From Ureaplasma sp. Hg1 (GTDB lineage Bacteria > Bacillota_I > Bacilli_A > Mycoplasmatales > Mycoplasmoidaceae): DNA of 32,684 nt. The translations under genes and the position numbers were made by a program. A model generated the notes under the pieces. That model had not been told where the DNA came from. It did not search any database and saw only the letters and a program-made list of their open reading frames with translations. Positions within the stretch are counted from its first letter, which is position 1. The number at the start of each line of letters is the position of its first letter. The stretch is taken from NCBI GenBank assembly GCA_021378535.1, contig JAACJV010000012.1:1-32684 (forward strand). Direction: 5' to 3'. This document shows, piece by piece, positions 19,997 through 29,055 of this stretch.

Positions 19997-20746
19997 ATGA
20001 GACAGAAATTACCAATTAATTTATGAAAAATAATAGATCAAGAAACGTATAGTTATATTCAAAATCAGTTATTGGTTGAAAACGTTAAACCTTGTTGTAA
20101 TTTGCAAAATTTAGAATTATGAAATCCTAATTGTATCGAACAATGAATATACAAACCAGAAGATAAACAAATTATTTTTCAAGGCTTTAAACCTTTTTGT
20201 GATGCTCATGCAACTCGAAAAAAATATGAAATATTAAATTTTAATAAGTGGAAAAATATGATTTTAACTATAGATATTATGGTGCCACTAAATGTGATGG
20301 ATACTATCGATGTAGACCCAAAGATATTTATAAAGGCAACTAGCAAAATTACTAAATATCATATAAAAATGATTAAAAAGGAAATCAAATTATTATCTAA
20401 TACTAATTACAATAGAGAGGCTATGCGTCGCTTGGAACAAGTTAGTAGAGCTATTTTATTTCTTTTAAAAATAGATCAACCCACATTGGTGGAATTAGAA
20501 GAATATTATTGATTTTTACTAACTTCTGCTGTTAAATTAGAAAATTCTTTATCTATTAACGATACTTTAAAAATGAGACCTATAGATAAAAATTTAGAAG
20601 AAATATATTGTGGTTTAGCTCAGAGAAAGAATCAAATTTATATTAATACCGAAAGTACATTGCAAAATGTTGAACTTAAAAAAAACAAATTAAAATTAAG
20701 TCAAAATTATCTTGCAAAAAAATCATTCAGTAATCGACGTAGATAG
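19997..20746 (+). CDS. Hypothetical protein, 249 residues
   Basis: The product is not recognised. Reading TGA as Trp gives one frame from ATG 19997 (preceded by AAGGCGAG) to TAG. The N-terminal 90 residues hold a Cys pair (about 33-34), Cys46, and an FCDAHATRKKYE segment (Cys about 68, His 71). These could form a metal site, but there is no CxxC motif. The rest is helical and charged, with a basic end (NRRR). There is no membrane segment. It lies 38 nt after upp, with no terminator visible between them. Confidence 0.75.
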
Positions 20747-20957
20747 ATAAAATATTACACCGCATAGAGTAAATAAAACTATACACATGTTAGAAAGATA
20801 GACTAACTATTATAATTATGTTGCAATGTTTTTTTTCTTTGTTAGAATATAATGAGTTTTTATAAAAACTATGATTCACATGAGCATTTTTATTTAATAT
20901 GTTTAATATAGAATACTTATGTGTGAATATTTATTTAATATAATATGAGGTGTGATC
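20747..20957 (+). promoter_or_regulatory. Intergenic region with three TATAAT boxes before the glycosyltransferase-like gene
   Basis: TATAAT occurs at 20811-20816, 20848-20853 and 20939-20944. The last leaves a leader of only about 7 nt before the ATG at 20958, although GAGGTG is present. A short palindrome (AGTTTTTATAAAAACT, 20855-20870) follows the second box. Which box is used cannot be decided from sequence. Confidence 0.35.
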
Positions 20958-21926
20958 ATGTATAAATTAGGCTTTATTGTTTTGGTTGATGACTCAGCAG
21001 AAGCAATTAACATTACTTATGATTCCATAAGAAGAAGATTTTCTAATGAAAAAATTTATTTTATTGATGATTGTTCATCAGAACAATTAGTTAGTACGAT
21101 TGATAGTATTAAAGAAAACGATAGCAATATAATTGTTCATCGCAATGAAACTAAACAAGGCAGTGGTATATGTAAAAATATTGGAATTAATATATGTGTT
21201 GATGATTATTTTTGAATTCTCCATGCAGGTGATAAAATAATTGTTGAAACACGAGAAAGATTAACTAATATTTTAGATAATAAAGTGGATTTTCTCTCAT
21301 TTCTACCATATGTTGAAGATAATTTATATAGTAAAATGAAACGAAGAGTAGTTATTAAAAGTATTGAAGATGCTTATTATTATGATCTTAGCGAAACGCT
21401 AATGTATGCAATTGATAACAACATAAGTACTAAAATATGAAGCACTAGATATTTTAAAAAGGCAAAATTCCAATTTTCTAATAAGGGTTTTGAAGATATT
21501 CAAATTAAATATTTCATAAGTAAAGCTCGCCATATTCATTATTCATCGAAAGAACTTTATAAACCATTTAAAACTCTAACAACACCTAAAACTATAAATG
21601 ATATTGAATTATTGCAAGATGCTATAATTAGTGTTATTCGCCAATTAAAAACAGAGGGTAATTTGGATCGTTTTATTAATGCTATTTCAATTTGAGCGGG
21701 AATTTTAGTTTTAACGAATGTTAAGGAATTATTATTTAACATACATGACCGTGTCAAAGCTCACGAAATCGTAAGTGAATTTAATCGAGAAATTAATGGT
21801 TACGACTTTTATACAAATTTATTTTTCAAAAAAAATGTAAATGCTATTACAAAAGTTGAACTTAAAACAATGGTTAAAAATTTTAGTGGTTTGGTATCAC
21901 TATTGAAATTAAAAGGAAAGATTTAA
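20958..21926 (+). CDS. Glycosyltransferase family 2-like protein
   Basis: This 322-residue protein has an N-terminal half that follows the GT-A fold plan. It has a first strand with an Asp pair (LGFIVLVDD), YFIDDCSS (about 34-41), the NETKQGSGICKNIGI segment typical of GT2 enzymes, and WILHAGDKI (about 86-94) where GT2 enzymes carry the metal-binding DxD-type motif. The C-terminal half is unassigned. ATG 20958 is preferred over an in-frame GTG at 20952 because GAGGTG precedes it. The cysS gene follows after 12 nt. The single Asp in HAGD makes metal-dependent activity uncertain. Sugar donor and acceptor are unknown. Confidence 0.7.
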
Positions 21927-21938
21927 CAAGAGGTTATC

Positions 21939-23240
21939 ATGAAATTATATGATTCACATACGCATAAACAAATATTAATATCAGATAATAAAGTTAACAT
22001 TTATAATTGTGGCCCTACAGTTTATAACCATATTCATATTGGAAATGCTCGTCCACTAATCATTTTTGATGTTTTAAATAGATTTTTGAGTGCAACAAAT
22101 CATGATGTTTTGTATGTCCATAATATTACCGATATCGACGATAAAATAATAAATGAAGCTAAAAAACATAATAGAGGCGAATTAGAGTTGTCTAGTGAAT
22201 ACACAATTGCGTACAAGAATATAATGAAGGATTTAAATGTTATGCCAATGGCTAACCCAAAAGTGAGTGAAAATATCGAACCAATCATTAAATATATTGA
22301 AAAATTAGTGCTTAATAATTCAGCCTATATTGTTGATGGCAGTGTTTATTTTGATACTACTTGTGTTAAAAATTATGGTTGCCTAAGCAATCGTAAAATT
22401 GAAACTCAAAAAGCTGGAAATAGAGTTGAAACCAACAATGATAAAAAAAATCAAAATGATTTTGTATTATGAAAAAAAACCTCAATTGGGATACAATGGA
22501 AATCACCATGATCACAAGGTAGACCAGGCTGACATACTGAATGTGCCGTTTTAATTAATAAATACATTGGTGAACAAACTGATATCCACGGAGGCGGAAT
22601 CGATTTAAAATTTCCTCATCATGAAAATGAAAATGCTCAAAATGAAGCTTTGTATAACAAAAGTTTATCACATTTATGAATGCATGTAGGGCATGTAAAT
22701 ATTGATAATGAAAAAATGAGTAAATCATTAAACAATTTTATTTTGGTAAAAGATATTTTAAATAAATATACAAGCAATACAATCCGATGATTTTTTTATC
22801 AATCGAACTACAGAAATCCAATAAATTATGATGATAACGTAATTTTGCAAGCAAAAAAAGATATTGATAAAATTCAACTTACTATAAATCAATCTCGTAC
22901 AAATTTAGTTCTAAATAAAATTAATGAATTACCACTTATGCTATCAACTAATTTTAGTGATATATTAAATAATGATTTAAACATAACTAATGGAATAGCC
23001 TATATTTGAGATTTAATTAAAACTTTAAATAAGTTAAACCGCACTAAAAAGTGTGTTCAATTAAATGAAACCCTAGCAGAACTTCTTTGATGTATGGATA
23101 TTTTAGGAATAACGATTACTAATAATCATAATGAAAAAATTATTGAATATCTTATAGAATGAGAAAACATGTTAAAGGCTAAAAATTATGACGATGCTGA
23201 CATATTAAGAAAAAAACTAATAGATTTAAAGGTGATGTAA
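21939..23240 (+). CDS. cysS: Cysteinyl-tRNA synthetase
   Basis: This 433-residue class I aminoacyl-tRNA synthetase charges tRNA-Cys. HIGN is at residues 33-36, KMSKS at 259-263. Zinc-binding Cys24, the WHTEC segment and the HHENE motif are all present. It is slightly shorter than the usual 460 or so residues, mainly at the C-terminus. SD AAGAGG lies before ATG 21939. Its stop overlaps the next start by one base (TAATG), as in the conserved cysS-rlmB pair of Firmicutes. Trp codons are TGA. Confidence 0.96.
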
Positions 23241-23977
23241 TGAAAACACAAATAATTGGTCGTAAAGCAGTTATAGAAGCTATTAATAATAATGTTAAAA
23301 TTAGCCATATATATTTATTAAAATATCAAAGCAATATTGTTGATTTAGCCAATGCAAAAAAAATTCCTATTAGTTACCAAAATAACGAAGAAGTATTTAA
23401 ACAATTAGATCGCAATGTGAATCACCAAGGTTGCGTTGCGACAAGATTAACTAGCGAAATTAACTATATGAATTTTGAATGATTAATTAAAAGGGTAAGT
23501 CAAAAGAGTAAAGCTATTATAGTGGTACTTGATGAAATTGCTGATGTACATAATTTTGGAGCTATCCTAAGAACGTGTGAAGCGATGCAAGTGGATGCAG
23601 TAATATTTAAAAAAAATAATCAAGCGCCAATAAATGATGTTGTTGAAAAGGTTAGCATGGGTGCAATTAATTATTTAAACTTAATTCAAGTTGCTAATTT
23701 AAATAGTGCCATTAGTAAATTAAAAGATCACAATTTTTGAGTTTACGGTAGCGCTTTAGAAGGATCTAACAGTCTATATGAATCAAAATTTGATGATAAA
23801 TCTATTATTGTAGTAGGCAATGAACAAAAAGGAATATCACAATTATTGCTTAAAAATTGTGATTTCAAAATACGCATCCCGATGCACGGAAACGTTCAGT
23901 CATTAAATGCTTCTGTTGCCACTGGAATTATTTTAAGTTATGTAAAAAACCAAATAATAAATAGCAATAAAAACTAA
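23240..23977 (+). CDS. rlmB: 23S rRNA 2'-O-methyltransferase, TrmH/RlmB family
   Basis: This 245-residue SPOUT-class RNA methyltransferase is likely to act on guanosine 2251 (E. coli numbering) of 23S rRNA. An N-terminal substrate-binding domain ([15 protein letters not shown]) is present. The knotted domain has NFGAILRTCEAM, VVGNEQKGIS and IPMHGNVQSLNASVATGI. The start overlaps the cysS stop. Position next to cysS matches Bacillus RlmB (YacO). A tRNA target cannot be excluded from sequence alone. Confidence 0.92.
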
Positions 23978-24068
23978 TAAATATTGTAATTTTAATATAG
24001 TTATTTGGTAAAAAGTTAGAATTTATTATTTTTGTTTTACTCCATAATTATATTAGGGGGTAAATATT

Positions 24069-24647
24069 ATGGAAGATAATGAATTAGTCTATTTGTATAA
24101 TTGTAATAATCCGCAAGTTAAGGATGTGTTGTTTAAAAAATATTTTAATTATTGTTTAAATGTTAGTCATAAAACAGTAATTCAAAAGTTTTATAATTTG
24201 CCAATTGAAAGGGAGGATTTGTATAGTTTATGTTATATTTGTTTTGATCGTGTTCTTAAAAACTATAATTGTAATCAAAGAAAATATACATTTTCACAAA
24301 TTTTAATAAATTCAATAAAGCAGGAAACATTAAGATTTTGTCACCATCATTTAAATCAAGGTCACTATATTTTAAATCATGCACATGAACAGGAATTTGA
24401 ATTTGCGTGTGGGAAGCTAGATTTAGTTACTGAAGAATATCATCAAGTGATCGATAATGAAGAAAAAATGGAAGCAGTTTTTTCAACAATTAGAGAATCA
24501 AATGATGTGACAAAAAATATTATTACACTTAAAGCAAAGGGTTACAGTAATACTGAAATCGCTTTAGAATTAAATATTACTAAGAAATCAGTAATTAATA
24601 GAGTGCACTTCTTAAAGAAAACAATTCAAAATAATATGAAAAATTAA
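24069..24647 (+). CDS. Sigma-70 family factor, SigH-like
   Basis: This is a 192-residue protein. Residues about 1-80 resemble sigma region 2 (EREDLYSLCYICFDRVLKNY). Residues about 145-188 form a sigma region 4 helix-turn-helix (KNIITLKAKGYSNTEIALELNITKKSVINRV). A linker with several His and Glu residues lies between. The ATG follows GGGGG. Its place between rlmB and rpmG-secE-nusG is that of sigH in Bacillus. In Mycoplasma genitalium a comparable alternative factor (MG428) controls recombination genes. Divergence is strong, so target promoters are unknown. There is no Trp. Confidence 0.8.
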   Translation: MEDNELVYLYNCNNPQVKDVLFKKYFNYCLNVSHKTVIQKFYNLPIEREDLYSLCYICFDRVLKNYNCNQRKYTFSQILINSIKQETLRFCHHHLNQGHYILNHAHEQEFEFACGKLDLVTEEYHQVIDNEEKMEAVFSTIRESNDVTKNIITLKAKGYSNTEIALELNITKKSVINRVHFLKKTIQNNMKN

Positions 24648-24667
24648 CATTTCTTTTTTTTCCATTG

Positions 24668-24718
24668 TATAATATATTGTTAAATAAAATAATTATAAAG
24701 GAGCGCGACTCCTTTTTT
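24668..24718 (+). promoter_or_regulatory. Promoter followed at once by an intrinsic terminator, ahead of the permease
   Basis: TATAAT at 24668-24673 predicts a start near 24680. From 24697 a 7-bp GC-containing stem (24697-24703 with 24709-24715, loop CGCGA) runs into six T. The hairpin may simply end the sigma-factor transcript, or act as an attenuator for the permease. The permease SD lies 23 nt downstream. Confidence 0.55.
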
Positions 24719-24751
24719 ATTTACCAAACTTAAAATTTGGAAGGAGATAAA

Positions 24752-26260
24752 ATGACTGTATCTAGAAAAACAACAAAAAAAATTGGGTTAGCAACATCAA
24801 TTTCTATGCTTATAGGTTCCGTTGTTGGAATAGGAATATTTTTCAAAAACGGTTCTGTTTTTGATATTAATGATAATAATTCAATAGGAATCTTAGTTTC
24901 ATGGATTTTATCAGCTATTATCGTAATGGCTACAGCATATAGTTTTGCAGAAGTAGGCTCTACTTCAAGAACAAAAGCTGGATTAGCTGGTTGAACTAGA
25001 AAACTTCTAGGGCAAAAAATGGGACGTTTCATTAAATTAGCAATGCCTCTATTTTATTATGGTATTTTAGTATTAATAATTGCGACGTATTCAATTGAAT
25101 CAATATTAAAAGTTTTTGATGCAGCTGATTCCTTTAATATAATAGGAGTTCTTTTCTTAGGATTTTTAATTCTTCTAATTTTCATGGTTTTCAATTATTT
25201 ATCAACCACCGTTAGTGGTAATCTTCAAATTGTGGCAACAAGTTTGAAATTCATACCATTAATAATTATCGGTTTAGGTGGAATCATTTATGGTTCAATG
25301 CACGCACACGAAATAAATCCCGATGCCACGTCTAACTTGTTTACGAACTCTAGCGGGGCTTTTAATTTCGGTAATGTTTTAACATCGATCCCAGCTATTT
25401 TGTTTGCTTTTGATTCATTCCTTTGTGTAGGTAATTTATCGTCAGAAATGGGTAAACCAAAACGGGATGTTCCATTAACAATAGTTATAGGAATTTCTTT
25501 ATGTGCATTCTTTTACTTATTTGTAACAGTAGGTCAATTAGCAACTGGGGAAGGAACAGCATATGGTTTGTTTTCTTTAATTAGTAATGGTAATTCAATT
25601 GCCGACACAGTTGTTAGTGTCTTTATTATGATATCTATCTTAGGAGTCTTAAATGCTTTATGTGCAGCAGCACTACGTTCATATCAATCATTAGTTGATG
25701 AACAAATTATTTATCGCCACAGTGCATTAAATAGAATGGGACGTTCCGGCGGAGAATTAAAATCAGGTTTAATTTTAGGGATTATTGTTTTTATTTTTTG
25801 ATTAATAGTTATTATTATTCCAAGTGCAATAAGTAATAATGATTCCTACGTTGATGGAATAAGTAATTTCCCTACATTGTTCTTTTTCGCGGTTTATGGA
25901 ATAGTTATTTTAGGGGCGATTGCTAATCGCTTTACACAAAGAGTTGAAGTTGATAAAGTTCCCGGATTTTTAATTGTTGCCCCGATTGCTGTCATTGGTT
26001 GCGCGCTAGTTTTTTGTTACCAATTCTTCTATGCTTTTATAATTCAAGCAATTATGGATCCTAATCTAGCATTATCGTGAGGATTATTTGTAGGTCAAGG
26101 AGAAGGAGCATATCAAGTTCATGAATGACAAGCCGCACTTGTATTCTTCTCAATGTTCGTAGCATTTATTGGATTGCCGTTCGTTAATGATTATTTGTTG
26201 AGAAGAGAACACCGCAATTCACCTAGTAAATGTATGGTACATACATTGCTAGTAAAATAA
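24752..26260 (+). CDS. APC family amino acid permease
   Basis: This is a 502-residue polytopic membrane protein with about 12 hydrophobic segments. The first helix carries the APC substrate motif GSVVGIGIF. The FAFDSFLCVGNLSSEMGKPKRD segment in the middle is typical of amino acid/polyamine antiporters of this superfamily. ATG 24752 follows GGAAGGAG; an in-frame TTG at 24737 is discarded because it includes the ribosome binding site. The gene sits inside the otherwise conserved sigma-rpmG-secE-nusG cluster. The substrate is unknown. Confidence 0.88.
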
Positions 26261-26291
26261 TTATGATAAAAAGGATTAAATAGTATATATT

Positions 26292-26438
26292 ATGAATAGT
26301 AAAGTTACATTAATTTGTGTAGATTGTTTATCTAGAAATTATCATACAACTAAAAATAGAAATCGGCAAACTAGGTTGGAATTGAAAAAATTCTGTCCGA
26401 CTTGTAACAAAACAACTTTACACAAGGAGGCGCGATAA
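26292..26438 (+). CDS. rpmG: 50S ribosomal protein L33
   Basis: This 48-residue protein has the L33 zinc ribbon: CVDC and CPTC with basic residues between ([14 protein letters not shown]). Its stop overlaps the secE start by one base. The ATG lacks a close ribosome binding site; AAAAGG is 16-21 nt upstream. The rpmG-secE-nusG order is conserved in Firmicutes. Confidence 0.93.
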   Translation: MNSKVTLICVDCLSRNYHTTKNRNRQTRLELKKFCPTCNKTTLHKEAR

Positions 26439-27130
26439 TGGATAATAATAATGACAACAATGTTGCTAACTCCAACGAAGAAGTTGTTAAAGCAAATAAA
26501 ATAGATAAAAAAACTTCCAAATTAGAAGCAAAAAAATTAAAAAACAAGAGTAAAAAATTCAAGCAAGCAAAAAAAGCTAAAAGAAAAAAATTAACCAAGG
26601 AAGCTTTAGATCTTCAACTGAAAAAAGAAAAAAATAGTGAAGCAAAAAAAGATTATGAAAAAAGAATTATAGAAGCTAAAAAGAAATACTTATCAGCGAA
26701 AAAAAATAATAAGAAATTAGGTAAAGAGTTTAAATCAACTCGTTCCAAATATGCTACAAAAGATGCTTATAAATTTGCTCATGAACAAAATCGTTCCGAA
26801 CGCGAGGCGATTGTAATAAAATTTAAAGGCGAATATAACACGCTCCAAGATGAATATTATGAAAAATTTGAAATGGGAAGTTATAAATTTAAACGTTGGT
26901 TTTTCGGTATGGGTAAAGAATTTAACCGAACGGCATGATCGACAAAACGATCATTATTAGAAAATTTCATTATCGTAGCAATTGTAATCTTGTTTTTAGC
27001 ATTAATTTTCTTTGCAATAGATTCAATCGCGCAAGCAGTACAAGGTGTAATCACTGATGCACCACAAGCAGATGATGGTTCAATAACATCATCTGCGATA
27101 CATATCATAAAAGATATTTTTCAAAATTAG
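26438..27130 (+). CDS. secE: Protein translocase subunit SecE with long basic N-terminal extension
   Basis: This 230-residue protein is three to four times the usual Gram-positive SecE. Residues 1 to about 150 are extremely Lys-rich and helical (for example KKLKNKSKKFKQAKKAKRKK). The SecE-like part is the amphipathic stretch (FKRWFFGMGKEFNRTAWSTK) followed by one membrane helix (about 177-197). A further tail of about 33 residues follows. The identification rests on that hallmark and on position between rpmG and nusG. Start overlaps the rpmG stop, SD AAGGAGG. SecE stabilises SecY in the translocon. Confidence 0.88.
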
Positions 27131-27145
27131 AGAGGACAAAATAAA

Positions 27146-27874
27146 ATGGCGAAAAAAGATAATTTAATGGATCAGTCACAATGGTATGTTATTACTACCA
27201 TAAGTGGCAACGAAGATTCAGTAGTACAAAACTTAAAAAGTAAAATTAAAGCATATAAATTAGATGATTTAATTCAAGATATAAAAGTTATTAAAGAGGA
27301 AACTAAAACAATTGAGGAATTTACAGCAGACGATGTACCATCTTCGATGAATAAAAATTTAAAAAATACCACTTGATCAACACTACAACGTAACGGGAAA
27401 ACAGTTTATGTTAGAACTAAAACTCAAAATAAGAATCTTTTCTTAGGTTATATTTTCATTAAAATGATTATGACTGAGGAAGCATGATTTACAATTCGTA
27501 ACACCCAATTAATTACTGGAATTGTTGGGTCTTCAGGTAAAAATGCTAAACCGGTTCCGGTTTCAGAATATGAAATTCAAAGGATTTTAGATAATAATAA
27601 TAAAGAACCTTTAAGTCAAGAACAAGTTGATGGCGGAATTCACAAAATTGAATCTAACGAAGACGAAGTTGTGATTTCTAAAAAGGAATATGTATGTAAT
27701 TTTGAAGTTAATCAAAACGTAAAAATATTAGGTAGCCAAATGACTGGACAAGTAGGAGTGGTAAAAAGTATTAGCACAACTAAAGGGACAGCAATTATTG
27801 CAATCGATATGTTCGGAAGAACAATGGAAATTGAATTAGGCTTTGATGAAGTAGAAAAAACAACACTGGAATAA
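27146..27874 (+). CDS. nusG: Transcription termination/antitermination protein NusG
   Basis: The protein is 242 residues, against about 177 in Bacillus. An N-terminal NGN domain opens with WYVITTISGNEDSVVQNLK. An insertion of about 50 residues interrupts it before FLGYIFIKM. ITGIVGSSGKNAKPVPVSEYE follows. A C-terminal KOW domain is at about 180-240 (VNQNVKILGSQMTGQVGVVKS). SD is AGAGGAC. It is the last gene of rpmG-secE-nusG, with a strong terminator directly behind. Confidence 0.95.
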
Positions 27875-27878
27875 TTGT

Positions 27879-27903
27879 AAAAGTAGGGAATGCCCTACTT
27901 TTT
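27879..27903 (+). terminator. Terminator after nusG
   Basis: A perfect 10-bp stem with three GC pairs by the loop (27879-27888 with 27893-27902, loop AATG) is followed by T. It starts 5 nt after the nusG stop. Confidence 0.9.
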
Positions 27904-27935
27904 CATTATTACTCACGATAAGAAAGTACAAAATT

Positions 27936-28994
27936 ATGAAAAATAAATTTAATGATACCAAACCATATAAAGATTACAAACCAGAAATAGAAGCTTCACT
28001 TAAAAAGAATGTTAAATCATACTTTACAAGTATTCGCCACACCGATGTGGGGAAAGAATATTTTAAGCTCAAATCACCATTTTTAATATTCGGTATTCCA
28101 GCTTTATTTTTAACCGCAACCATTCTTTTAATTATTAGTTTAGTTTTTGCTGGAATTAACGGCTTAGGTGAGTGGAATTGATATCAATATTCATTAATTG
28201 CAGCAATTGCTTTAGATGTTATTAGCGGGTTATTATATATCAACTACGTTAATCAAATGCGAAATTTAGCACGATTCATTGGGAATAATATTAATGCTCC
28301 TGAAATTTTTAAACATTTCATTAAGGAATTGGATTGAATTGATTGTAACGACAAGACTTTAAAAAATACAGTAAATGAACGCGACGTAGAATGATGAATT
28401 CACCAGTCTAGTTGAGCCGCAGGTGCATCAAGAGGTTCAATGGTATCAATGGACCAACCTTTAAGTGGCACAATTAATCACAACCCCTTTACAATCACAT
28501 TTGCTCAATACTCGGTTGTCAATACTAACAATCGAGATAAGGAATATATCAACGCTTTATTTATGGAAGTAGACACACATATTCTTCCAGAGTTGAATAT
28601 GTTTATTGGGCCATCACATAGTTCTGTTACCGTTCCTAATCTTAAAGAAGACGTTATGGAAGCACAAGCTTTTACAAAGCAACATAAAGTATTTGATAAT
28701 AACCAAATTAAAGGAAGAATGTTCCTAACGCCATATGCGCAAGAACAATTAGTTAATATTAAAAAATGGGAACCAGACATGAAATTCCAATTTATCAAAC
28801 AAGGTTCTAGAATTATGATAATGGCTCCAACTGATTTTATGCAATTCATGTCATACCATTTAGATGAAACGAAAACAATCGCAAAATTAAACAAAAAAAT
28901 TGTTAATGCATTTAGCGAGCAATTTGAATGGGTTTATACGATGGCTTCATATTTAAACTCAATCCCTATGTTACAAGCAGAAGTATATGAGTAA
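27936..28994 (+). CDS. DUF3137-like membrane protein
   Basis: This is a 352-residue protein. A hydrophilic start (residues 1-45) is followed by two membrane segments (about 48-73 and 86-104). A soluble domain of about 240 residues follows, with PLSGTINHNPFTITFAQYS, then MEVDTHILPELNMFIGPSH, and later IKGRMFLTPYAQEQLVN. This plan fits the DUF3137 family found in Mollicutes and other bacteria, whose function is unknown. The ribosome binding site is weak (AAGAAAG). It uses both TGG and TGA. It is monocistronic between two terminators. Confidence 0.75.
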
Positions 28995-29000
28995 AAAATT

Positions 29001-29032
29001 AACTTGAAACATGTAAATGTTTCAAGTTTTTT
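29001..29032 (+). terminator. Terminator after the DUF3137-like gene
   Basis: A perfect 12-bp stem (29001-29012 with 29017-29028, loop GTAA) is followed by a T-run (29027-29032). It lies 6 nt after the stop and only 12 nt before the next -10 box. Confidence 0.88.
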
Positions 29033-29043
29033 ATATGTTTGAT

Positions 29044-29049
29044 TATAAT
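29044..29049 (+). promoter_or_regulatory. -10 box of a leaderless transcript
   Basis: TATAAT ends exactly 6 nt before ATG 29056, so the first transcribed base should be the A of the start codon. No Shine-Dalgarno is present. The box is squeezed against the preceding terminator. Confidence 0.65.
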
Positions 29050-29055
29050 TAGTTT

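Noticed and set aside
28505-28894. A 129-residue - strand frame inside the DUF3137-like gene
   Set aside because: It is antisense to a continuous, better supported gene and lacks a plausible start site.
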